From assembly GCA_017425745.1 (NCBI GenBank), contig JAFOXT010000072.1:1-7274 (forward strand): 7,274 nt of DNA. Reading direction: 5' to 3'. Below are positions 1 to 6,785 of the stretch, in pieces. The translations under genes and the position numbers were made by a program. The notes beneath the pieces were generated by a model. That model was given only the letters and a program-made list of their open reading frames with translations. It was not told the origin of the DNA and made no database searches. Numbering within the stretch: position 1 is the first letter of the stretch; each line of letters starts with the position of its first letter. Origin of the DNA: Clostridia bacterium. Lineage in GTDB: Bacteria > Bacillota > Clostridia > Oscillospirales > Acutalibacteraceae.

Positions 1-2264
1 AAGGCATTAAAAGCATCCTTGAGTTTCTTGACGAGGAAAATCCTTTTGTCAGCGAAGAAATGCTTAAAATTGCCGTTTTTCTTAAAGAGAGAACCTTCTG
101 CACTTACTTTGAAGCAGTTAAGGTGCAAATGCCTGCAGGCTTTACTTTTAAAACAACTGAAAACTACTTTGCGATAAGCACTGAAAAAACTGTTAAACTG
201 AATGAAGAGCAGGAAAAGGTTTACAGATATATGCTCAGCTTTGATTCTGTACTTTCAAAAAAGCAGATTTTTTCAGATTGCTCAATTGAAGCGGATAGTG
301 ATGTTTTGCAAAAACTTATTGCAAAAAAGCTTGTTGTCAAAACTTATGATGCAGTTAAAAAGCTTGGCGACCTGACTCAGAAAACCGCCCTGCTTACTGT
401 CAGCGATGAAAACTACGACAGTGTTTTTGAAAAGCTGACACAAAAGCAGCAAGGTGTTGTAAATGTTTTACGCGATGTCGGTGAAGTCAGTCTGAAGGAG
501 ATTTGTTATTTCACAGGTGTTACAACCGGTGTTTTGAAAACGCTCCAGAAAAAAGGTGTCATTGAAATAAATGACAGACCTAAATACAGAATACCTGAAG
601 TCAGTTTTTCATCAAAAGCTTCAAAGGAAATTGTTTTGACTGATGCACAGCAAAAGGCTTTTAACGAGCTTCTCCTGAAATATCGTAACGGCAGCGGTGC
701 TTCACTTCTTTACGGAATCACCGGTAGCGGTAAGACCTCGGTTTTTCTGAAGCTTATTGACGAAGTTATAAATGAAGGCCGTCAGGTTATTGTTATGGTG
801 CCGGAGATTGCGCTGACCCCTCAGATGATGTCAATTTTCAAGGGCAGATACGGAAATGAGGTTGCAATTTTCCATAGTGCTCTTTCAGCAGGTGAGAGAA
901 AAGATGAATACCGACGTGCTGCCAACGGTGAGGTTAAAATTGTTGTCGGAACACGTTCAGCTGTTTTTGCACCTTTTAAGAATCTTGGTCTTATTGTAAT
1001 CGACGAAGAGCAGGAGCACACTTATAAATCTGAGTCTTCTCCAAGGTATCACACAAAAGATGTTGCTAAATTCAGAGCCGCTAATCATAACGCTCTTCTT
1101 TTACTTTCATCGGCAACACCAAGCATCGAAAGCTACAGCAACGCTGTTCGAGGCGCTTACAGTCTTCATACGCTTGCAGAAAGATACGGCTCTGCAGTTT
1201 TACCTGATGTAACTGTTGTTGATATGAAAAAGGATAAGCAGAGCGGAAACAAATATGCAATAAGCTCTGAACTGTTGGAGGCTCTTGAGAAAAATCTCAA
1301 TGATAAGAAGCAGTCAATTCTTCTCATCAACAGACGAGGCTATAATACTTTTGCGGCGTGTGACAGCTGCGGATCAGTAATTACTTGTCCGTCATGCAGT
1401 ATTTCAATGACTTACCACAGTGCAAATAACCGTCTGATGTGTCATTACTGCGGTTATTCGGCTCCTTTTATGAATACTTGTCCCGATTGCGGAAAAAATG
1501 ATGTACGCTATTCGGGCTTTGGAACACAAAAAATCGAAAAAGAAATTGAAGAGCTTCTGCCTGAAGCAAGGGTTCTTCGTATGGATACTGATTCAACTTC
1601 TTCGCGTCAGGAATTTGAAAAAGGTCTTTCAGATTTTTCAGACGGAAAATATGATATTATGCTTGGCACACAAATGGTTGCAAAAGGACTTGACTTTGAA
1701 AAGGTTACCCTTGTAGGTGTAATCAGTGCTGATCAACAGCTTAACAATGACGATTTCCGAAGCGAAGAAAAAACCTTCGACCTTCTTACTCAGGTTGTCG
1801 GCAGAGCAGGCCGAGGTGAAAATAAAGGTACTGCTATTATTCAGACAATGACACCTGAAAACCATATAATAAGACTTGCCCAGAAGCAGGATTATAACAC
1901 TTTTTACGAAAACGAAATAATAATAAGAAAAACAATGCTTTATCCTCCATACTGTGATCTTTGTTCAGTGTGTTTTATATCTGAAAACGAGAACAGTGCA
2001 CTGAAATGTTCAAAAGAATTTTTAACAGAATTAAGAGGAATTACTGCAGAGAAATATATAAATCAAAAAATAATTGTTCTTGGCCCTATGCCACCCAGAC
2101 TTTCAAAAATTAATAACAAATTCAGATACAGAATCATAATAAAATGTAAGAATTCAAAGGATTTCCGTAGTATGATTTCAGAGCTGCTTATTAAGTTTGG
2201 AAAGAACAATAAATTCAGAGATGTAACATTAATAGCGGACATCAATCCGGAAAATTTAGCTTAA
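1..2264 (+). CDS. priA: Primosomal protein N' (PriA replication-restart helicase), 5' end missing
   Basis: PriA is a superfamily 2 3'-5' DNA helicase that recognises stalled forks and D-loops and reloads the replicative helicase. The frame is open from the left edge (first full codon at base 3), and the 19 codons before the ATG at 60 continue PriA-like sequence, so the true start lies upstream. By comparison with the family, roughly 60-70 residues are missing. Numbering from the ATG at 60, I see a winged-helix region around 125-180, Walker A GITGSGKT at 219-226, DEEQ (motif II) at 315-318, SATPS at 351-355, eight zinc-binding cysteines (434, 437, 443, 446, 461, 464, 474, 477), GTQMVAKG, and motif VI QVVGRAGR at 578-585. 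A C-terminal domain with GPMPPRL and RYR follows. The usual motif II is DEEH; here it is DEEQ. The last 400 bases are rich in ATA codons. The stop lies 22 bases before def. Confidence 0.97.
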   Translation, partial: GIKSILEFLDEENPFVSEEMLKIAVFLKERTFCTYFEAVKVQMPAGFTFKTTENYFAISTEKTVKLNEEQEKVYRYMLSFDSVLSKKQIFSDCSIEADSDVLQKLIAKKLVVKTYDAVKKLGDLTQKTALLTVSDENYDSVFEKLTQKQQGVVNVLRDVGEVSLKEICYFTGVTTGVLKTLQKKGVIEINDRPKYRIPEVSFSSKASKEIVLTDAQQKAFNELLLKYRNGSGASLLYGITGSGKTSVFLKLIDEVINEGRQVIVMVPEIALTPQMMSIFKGRYGNEVAIFHSALSAGERKDEYRRAANGEVKIVVGTRSAVFAPFKNLGLIVIDEEQEHTYKSESSPRYHTKDVAKFRAANHNALLLLSSATPSIESYSNAVRGAYSLHTLAERYGSAVLPDVTVVDMKKDKQSGNKYAISSELLEALEKNLNDKKQSILLINRRGYNTFAACDSCGSVITCPSCSISMTYHSANNRLMCHYCGYSAPFMNTCPDCGKNDVRYSGFGTQKIEKEIEELLPEARVLRMDTDSTSSRQEFEKGLSDFSDGKYDIMLGTQMVAKGLDFEKVTLVGVISADQQLNNDDFRSEEKTFDLLTQVVGRAGRGENKGTAIIQTMTPENHIIRLAQKQDYNTFYENEIIIRKTMLYPPYCDLCSVCFISENENSALKCSKEFLTELRGITAEKYINQKIIVLGPMPPRLSKINNKFRYRIIIKCKNSKDFRSMISELLIKFGKNNKFRDVTLIADINPENLA

Positions 2265-2286
2265 TTTAAGTCAGGAGAATATAATA

Positions 2287-2778
2287 ATGGCAATAAGAAA
2301 AATCGTAACTTCAGAAGACCCCATTTTAAGAAAAACCAGCAGAAAAGTTGAAAAGTTTGATGAAAAGCTCGGGTATCTGCTTGATGATATGAGAGAAACA
2401 CTGAGAAAGGCAGAAGGTGCCGGTCTTGCAGCTGTTCAGGTTGGCATTTTAAGAAGAGTTGTTCTTGTTGACGTAGGCGACGGACTTCTTGAGCTTATCA
2501 ACCCCGAAATAGTAGAAACAAAAGGTGAGATTGAAGATACAGAGGGTTGTCTTTCTGTTCCCGGTGAATGGGGACTTGTAAAAAGACCCGAATATGTAAA
2601 AATCAAGGCTCAGGACAGACGAGGTGTATGGCACAGATATGAAGGTACTGACCTTAAAGCTCGCTGCTTCTGTCACGAAATTGACCATCTTGACGGTATA
2701 ATTTACACTGATAAGGTAATTAAAAAGCTTACTCCTGAGGAAGCTCAGGAATTCAGAAGTAAAAATAAAGGAGAATAA
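2287..2778 (+). CDS. def: Peptide deformylase
   Basis: This cytoplasmic metallohydrolase removes the N-formyl group from the initiator methionine of new polypeptides as they leave the ribosome, before methionine aminopeptidase acts. All three family motifs are intact. Motif 1 is GAGLAAVQVG (residues 44-53; many homologues have Pro where Val50 sits). Motif 2 is EGCLS (86-90), with metal ligand Cys88. Motif 3 is HEIDH (130-134), with ligands His130 and His134 and catalytic Glu131. At 163 residues it is of ordinary bacterial length. The ATG is preceded by AGGAG at 2273-2277, nine bases away, and the protein starts MAIRKIV as the family usually does. It lies 22 bases after priA and 4 bases before fmt, which encodes the opposing enzyme. 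Identification is secure; the metal (Fe or Zn/Ni) cannot be read from sequence. Confidence 0.98.
   Translation: MAIRKIVTSEDPILRKTSRKVEKFDEKLGYLLDDMRETLRKAEGAGLAAVQVGILRRVVLVDVGDGLLELINPEIVETKGEIEDTEGCLSVPGEWGLVKRPEYVKIKAQDRRGVWHRYEGTDLKARCFCHEIDHLDGIIYTDKVIKKLTPEEAQEFRSKNKGE
2767..2773 (+). promoter_or_regulatory. fmt ribosome binding site inside the end of def
   Basis: AAAGGAG lies within the last codons of def and ends nine bases before the fmt ATG at 2783. Ribosomes finishing def therefore cover the fmt start region, which suggests translational coupling of the two genes of the formyl cycle. The coupling is inference. Confidence 0.8.
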
Positions 2779-2782
2779 TCTC

Positions 2783-3715
2783 ATGAGAATAGCATTTATG
2801 GGTACTCCCGACTTCGCCGTTGATTGTCTCAGAGCTCTTGCTGAGTCTGAGCATGAGGTTGTCGGTGTATTCTGTCAGCCTGACAAGCCGGTAGGAAGAA
2901 AGCAGGAGCTTACACCTCCTGATGTAAAGGTTGAAGCTTTGAAGCATAATCTTCCTGTTTTTCAGCCGGTTTCTTTAAGAAACGGAAAGGGTGTTGAAAT
3001 TCTTGAAGAAATCAAACCCGACCTCGTTATTGTTGTAGCTTACGGTAAGATTCTTCCCGATGAATTTCTCACTTTCCCGAAATACGGTTGCATTAACATC
3101 CACGCATCAATTCTTCCCAAGTACAGAGGTGCATCACCGATTCATTTTGCAGTGCTTAACGGTGACAAGGAAACCGGTGTAACCTCTATGCAGATGGACA
3201 GTGGTCTTGATACCGGCGATATTCTTCTTGTAAAGAAGGCAGAAATCGGTATTAACGATACAACCGAAAAAATGTATGAAATCCTCGCTCCCTTAGGTGC
3301 AGAAGTGCTTATGGAAACAATTGACCTTCTTGAAAAAGGTATGCTCAGTCCTGTTAAGCAGGATGATTCTCAAGCAACTAAGGTCGGACTTCTTTCAAAG
3401 GATATGAGTCCCATTGACTGGACAAAATCAGCCTTTGAGATTCATAATAAAATCCGCGGCCTTTACAGCTGGCCCGGTGCAAGCACGACATTAAACGGAA
3501 AAACATTGAAGATACATTCTTCGGTTTTATCCACAAAAAAGGGGCATAATAATCCCGGTGAGGTTGTAGATACAAACGGCACAATAGTTGTATCCTGCGG
3601 TGACGGAAATTGCGTTGAGCTTACAGTTATTCAGCTTGAAGGTAAGAAGCGTATGGATTCATCTGCCTTCCTCAACGGTTATCAGCTCCCCAAGGGAACA
3701 ATTTTAGGTAAATAA
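2783..3715 (+). CDS. fmt: Methionyl-tRNA formyltransferase
   Basis: Fmt transfers a formyl group from 10-formyltetrahydrofolate to Met-tRNA(fMet), making the bacterial initiator tRNA. The N-terminal formyltransferase Rossmann domain (about 1-190) begins MRIAFMGTPDFAV and carries the Gln-Pro-Asp-Lys-Pro-x-Gly loop at 32-38. The catalytic Asn105 and His107 lie in INIHASILPKYRG, with the folate-binding SxLPxYRG at 109-116. Catalytic Asp143 is in MDSGLDTGDIL. The C-terminal tRNA-binding domain (about 200-310) contains IDW, a conserved IHNKIRGLYSWPGA stretch and LNGK. At 310 residues it has the normal length. The ATG at 2783 follows a good ribosome binding site and starts four bases after the def stop. 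Nothing is missing or unusual. Confidence 0.98.
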   Translation: MRIAFMGTPDFAVDCLRALAESEHEVVGVFCQPDKPVGRKQELTPPDVKVEALKHNLPVFQPVSLRNGKGVEILEEIKPDLVIVVAYGKILPDEFLTFPKYGCINIHASILPKYRGASPIHFAVLNGDKETGVTSMQMDSGLDTGDILLVKKAEIGINDTTEKMYEILAPLGAEVLMETIDLLEKGMLSPVKQDDSQATKVGLLSKDMSPIDWTKSAFEIHNKIRGLYSWPGASTTLNGKTLKIHSSVLSTKKGHNNPGEVVDTNGTIVVSCGDGNCVELTVIQLEGKKRMDSSAFLNGYQLPKGTILGK

Positions 3716-3735
3716 AGAAATACGGACGTGTTTTT

Positions 3736-4422
3736 ATGATATGGTATGATTATTACTATCTTATTCTTGTTGTACCCGCTCTTATAATTTCAGGTATTGC
3801 TCAGTGGAAGGTAAAGAGCACCTACAGCAAGATGTCACAGATGCAGAATAGGAGAGGACTTTCAGGCGCTGAAGCTGCACAAAGAGTTTTAGCTTATTAT
3901 GGCATAAATAATGTTGCAATTCAGCAGACTCATGGCAGACTCAGTGACCATTATGATCCTCGAAGCAACGTTATCAGGCTTTCACCTGAGGTTTACAGCG
4001 GACGTTCAATTGCTTCTGTCGGTATAGCTTGCCACGAAGCAGGACACGCAGCACAGCACGCGCAGAATTATGTCCCTATCAAGGTTCGAAATCTTATTTT
4101 GCCCGTTGCAAATATCGGTTCAAGCTTCGGATTCATTATTGCTATTTTAGGCTATTTTCTCGGATTTGGAATGCTGATAGATATCGGTATTATTCTTTTT
4201 GCAAGTGTTACCGTTTTCCAGCTTGTTACTCTTCCCATTGAATTCAATGCAAGCCGACGTGCACTTAATGTGATTACAGAAACAGGTATGCTCGAAGAAA
4301 TTGAAAGCGAACGTGCAAAGCAGGTTCTTTCTGCAGCTGCAATGACATATGTTGCTGCGCTTCTTGTATCTGTTATGTCACTTTTACGTCTTATTCTCAG
4401 AACACGCAACAGGAGGAACTGA
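3736..4422 (+). CDS. Membrane neutral zinc metallopeptidase, YugP-like
   Basis: This is a predicted integral-membrane zinc metallopeptidase of the YugP family (Pfam Zn_peptidase_2 by recognition); substrate and role are unknown to me. Residues 6-24 form an N-terminal hydrophobic segment. A soluble part follows, with the family motif SDHYDPR at 70-76 and the zinc motif HEAGH at 100-104 (two His ligands, catalytic Glu101). Further hydrophobic segments lie at about 119-145, 146-168 and 203-220, and the tail is basic. Glu169 in LPIEFNASRRA, placed as in HtpX-like peptidases, may be the third zinc ligand; that is inference. The family is about 225-235 residues long, so 228 is full length. The ATG at 3736 is the only sensible start, but no good Shine-Dalgarno precedes it: the 20-base gap offers only a weak ACGGA. 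The gene sits between fmt and rsmB, where the Bacillus subtilis cluster has none. Confidence 0.93.
   Translation: MIWYDYYYLILVVPALIISGIAQWKVKSTYSKMSQMQNRRGLSGAEAAQRVLAYYGINNVAIQQTHGRLSDHYDPRSNVIRLSPEVYSGRSIASVGIACHEAGHAAQHAQNYVPIKVRNLILPVANIGSSFGFIIAILGYFLGFGMLIDIGIILFASVTVFQLVTLPIEFNASRRALNVITETGMLEEIESERAKQVLSAAAMTYVAALLVSVMSLLRLILRTRNRRN
4411..4416 (+). promoter_or_regulatory. Strong ribosome binding site that fixes the rsmB TTG start
   Basis: AGGAGG is a full Shine-Dalgarno core lying within the last codons of the metallopeptidase gene. It ends eight bases before TTG at 4425. It supports TTG as the rsmB start, since the first in-frame ATG lies far inside the NusB-like domain. Confidence 0.88.
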
Positions 4423-4424
4423 CC

Positions 4425-5732
4425 TTGTCTAACCCAAGACAGATTGCATTCAATGCCCTTTGTAAAATTGAAAAAGACAGTTCATATTCTAATCTTGCGC
4501 TTGACAGTATTCTGTCAAAAAGCGAGCTTGACACAAGAGATAAATCTTTTGTGTCTGCTTTGTTTTACGGCGTTATTGAAAGAAAGCTCACACTTGATTA
4601 TAATCTTTCACTTTATCTGTCAAAGCCACTGAAAAAGCTTAAGCCTGAGCTTCTTGTTCTTCTCAGAATGGGAGCTTATCAGCTTTTGTTTATGGAAAAA
4701 ATCCCCGTTTCGGCTGCTGTTAACGAGTCAGTCAAGCTGTCTAAGAAGAATTCCCTTCAGTTTGCAAGCGGGCTTATTAACGCAGTTTTGAGAAAAATAA
4801 GCCTTAACGGGCTGTGTCTTCCTGAGAAAGATAATTCATCTGACTATTTAAGTGTCAAATATTCCTGCAATAAGTGGCTTATTGAAAAGTGGCTTAAAGA
4901 GTACGGCAGAGAAGATACAGAGAATTTTCTTGAATGCTCCCTTGGGGCTCCTGATACCTACATAAGAGTTAATACGCTTAAAACTGATAGTGATTCTTTG
5001 ATTGCTTTACTCGAAAAAGAGGGGATTGCAGCGGAGAAAACTAACCTTGAAAATGCGCTCAAAATCAATTTCGGCGGTAATTCCATAGAAACTGTACGTG
5101 CTTTTAAAGAAGGTCTTTTTCACGTTCAGGATATGGCGTGTCAGCTTGCAGTTAAGGCTCTTGGAGTAAGCGAAGGTGATATAGTGTTTGATCTTTGTGC
5201 AGCACCCGGCGGTAAAACATTCACACTTGCTGAATACGCAGGTGAAAACGGTTCTGTGCTCGCTTTCGATATATATGAAAACAGAGTTTCACTCATCAAA
5301 AAAGGCGCAGAGAGACTGGGTTTAACTAATGTAAAAGCAATGACAGGCGATGCCTCGGTGTTCAATAAAAGCATCGGACTTGCCGACAAGGTTCTTTGTG
5401 ATGTTCCTTGTTCCGGATTTGGCATAATCGGCAAAAAGCCTGAAATTAAATATAAAAGCGCTGATGAAGCAGCTGAAATAGAAAAGCTTCAGTACCCTAT
5501 ACTTGAAAACGCTTGCAGATATGTAAAAGAAGGCGGAAGACTTCTCTATTCAACCTGTACGCTTTCAAAGGCAGAAAATGAAAATGTCTGCGAAAGATTT
5601 TTAAAGGAACATGCTGATTTCATAAGTGTTACACCGTTAAAGGAAATCAGTGAACTGAATTTCCTTACACTTATGCCGCATAAAAACGGCACAGATGGAT
5701 TTTTTATTGCACTTTTTGAAAGGAAAGAGTGA
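4425..5732 (+). CDS. rsmB: 16S rRNA (cytosine-967-C5)-methyltransferase RsmB
   Basis: RsmB uses S-adenosylmethionine to make m5C at position 967 (E. coli numbering) of 16S rRNA. Its N-terminal NusB-like RNA-binding domain (about 1-135) includes the LRMGAYQLLFM stretch typical of this fold. The linker carries FHVQDMACQLAV. The C-terminal methyltransferase domain has the SAM-binding DLCAAPGGKT at 256-265, an acidic motif with FDIYENR, motif IV DVPCSG with Cys329, and motif VI STCT with Cys378. The two cysteines are the release and catalytic residues of the Nop2/Sun family. At 435 residues it is full length. Translation starts at TTG: an AGGAGG lies eight bases upstream, the upstream stop is two bases away, and no in-frame ATG occurs before the conserved domain. 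It nearly abuts rlmN, another rRNA methyltransferase. Confidence 0.96.
   Translation: MSNPRQIAFNALCKIEKDSSYSNLALDSILSKSELDTRDKSFVSALFYGVIERKLTLDYNLSLYLSKPLKKLKPELLVLLRMGAYQLLFMEKIPVSAAVNESVKLSKKNSLQFASGLINAVLRKISLNGLCLPEKDNSSDYLSVKYSCNKWLIEKWLKEYGREDTENFLECSLGAPDTYIRVNTLKTDSDSLIALLEKEGIAAEKTNLENALKINFGGNSIETVRAFKEGLFHVQDMACQLAVKALGVSEGDIVFDLCAAPGGKTFTLAEYAGENGSVLAFDIYENRVSLIKKGAERLGLTNVKAMTGDASVFNKSIGLADKVLCDVPCSGFGIIGKKPEIKYKSADEAAEIEKLQYPILENACRYVKEGGRLLYSTCTLSKAENENVCERFLKEHADFISVTPLKEISELNFLTLMPHKNGTDGFFIALFERKE
5719..5724 (+). promoter_or_regulatory. Ribosome binding site used to choose the rlmN start
   Basis: AAAGGA lies at the 3' end of rsmB. It is ten bases from ATG at 5735 but only four from GTG at 5729, which overlaps the rsmB stop as GTGA. 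Spacing and codon preference favour the ATG, though the GTG cannot be excluded and would add two residues. Confidence 0.65.
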
Positions 5733-5734
5733 AA

Positions 5735-6766
5735 ATGAAAAAGGATATTAAGTCAATGTCTATTGCTGAACTCAAGGAAGAAATGCTTTCTTTGGGCGAA
5801 AAAGCTTTCAAAGCAACCCAGATATATTCGTGGCTTCACAAGCATTCAGCAGAGAGTTTTGATGAGATGACGAATATTTCTAAGGATTTACGCGAAAATC
5901 TCAAAAAAAATTATGATATTTACAATTGCACTATTGAAAAAAAGTTAGTTTCAGTGTATGATGATACAGTTAAGTATTTATTCAGGCTCAACGACGGTGA
6001 ACTGATTGAATCTGTAGTTATGAAGTATAAATACGGCTATACAATCTGTGTTTCCAGTCAGGTTGGTTGCAAAATGGGCTGCCGGTTTTGTGCTTCGGGA
6101 ATTGCCGGTTTTGTGCGTAATCTTACACCGTCAGAAATTCTTTCTCAGATATATAAGGCACAGAAGGATCTTGATATAAGAATTTCCCATATCGTTATGA
6201 TGGGTGTAGGCGAGCCTCTTGATAATTACGATAATGTAATTAAATTCCTCAGACTTGTTTCTGATGAAAACGGAATCAATATCGGTATGCGCAATATTTC
6301 ACTTTCAACCTGCGGTGTTGTTACGGGCATATATAAGCTTATGGAAGAAAAGCTTCAGCTTACTCTTTCGATTTCCCTTCACGCACCCGACGATGAAACA
6401 AGAAGTAAAACTATGCCGGTTAATGACAGATGGAATATTGACGAGCTTTTAAAGGCTTGTAAAGACTACATCAAAGCTACAAACAGAAGAATTTCATTTG
6501 AATACGCTATGATAAGCGGAGTTAATGACAGCGATGAATGTGCAAGAAAGCTCGGAATGAAGCTTAAAGGAATGCTTTGCCATGTAAATCTTATCCCTGT
6601 AAATTCCGTTAAAGAACGCTCTTATACTAAGAGCAGCAAGGAAAGAATGGAATCTTTTATTAAAATACTTGGCAAATACGGAATTAATGCAACTGTCAGA
6701 CGAACACTCGGCAGTGATATAAATGCCTCTTGCGGTCAGCTGAGAAGAGGAGAAAACAGTAACTGA
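5735..6766 (+). CDS. rlmN: Dual-specificity 23S rRNA A2503 / tRNA A37 C2-methyltransferase RlmN
   Basis: RlmN is a radical-SAM enzyme that makes 2-methyladenosine at A2503 of 23S rRNA and A37 of some tRNAs, through a methylated cysteine intermediate. An N-terminal accessory domain occupies about residues 1-90. The radical-SAM core then has Cys105 in CVSSQVGC and the iron-sulfur CxxxCxxC at Cys112, Cys116 and Cys119. GVGEPLDNYDNV follows (Gly159-Glu160-Pro161), then SLHAPDDETR and FEYAMISGVNDS. Cys333 near the end, in INASCGQLR, matches the methyl-carrying C-terminal cysteine; Cys105 matches its E. coli partner Cys118. Length is 343 residues from ATG 5735, or 345 from GTG 5729; both are normal. 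Conserved context separates it from the antibiotic-resistance relative Cfr, which is usually mobile. It begins two bases after the rsmB stop. Confidence 0.97.
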   Translation: MKKDIKSMSIAELKEEMLSLGEKAFKATQIYSWLHKHSAESFDEMTNISKDLRENLKKNYDIYNCTIEKKLVSVYDDTVKYLFRLNDGELIESVVMKYKYGYTICVSSQVGCKMGCRFCASGIAGFVRNLTPSEILSQIYKAQKDLDIRISHIVMMGVGEPLDNYDNVIKFLRLVSDENGINIGMRNISLSTCGVVTGIYKLMEEKLQLTLSISLHAPDDETRSKTMPVNDRWNIDELLKACKDYIKATNRRISFEYAMISGVNDSDECARKLGMKLKGMLCHVNLIPVNSVKERSYTKSSKERMESFIKILGKYGINATVRRTLGSDINASCGQLRRGENSN

Positions 6767-6771
6767 TTTTC

Positions 6772-6777
6772 AAGGAG
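6772..6777 (+). promoter_or_regulatory. stp ribosome binding site
   Basis: AAGGAG in the 19-base rlmN-stp gap ends eight bases before ATG at 6786. An in-frame GTG at 6777 overlaps this site and is therefore not a credible start. Confidence 0.85.
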
Positions 6778-6785
6778 TGGTAAAA

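Noticed and set aside
2196..2229. Possible promoter just before def (TTTGGA with TAACAT)
   Set aside because: The -10 match is only 4 of 6 and the spacing is over 20 bases, so it is not credible as a sigma-A promoter.
2449..2784. Minus-strand open frame of 111 codons over def and the start of fmt
   Set aside because: It is antisense to the conserved def coding region, has no recognisable domain, and is best explained as a shadow of the real gene.
3716..3735. Terminator or regulatory hairpin in the fmt-metallopeptidase gap, suggested by the T-run at 3731-3735
   Set aside because: No inverted repeat precedes the five T residues, and the gap is only 20 bases.
4152..4409. Minus-strand open frame of 85 codons rich in Arg and Ser over the metallopeptidase gene
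   Set aside because: It is opposite the membrane-segment and C-terminal coding region of a conserved gene, so its composition follows from the sense strand; no independent support.
5141..5434. Minus-strand open frame of 97 codons over rsmB
   Set aside because: It lies opposite the conserved methyltransferase core; its composition mirrors the sense codons and it resembles no known family.
5903..5910. Run of eight A in rlmN that might allow frameshifting or transcript slippage
   Set aside because: The reading frame continues normally through Lys-Lys-Asn, the protein matches RlmN on both sides, and no alternative product or stimulatory structure is evident.
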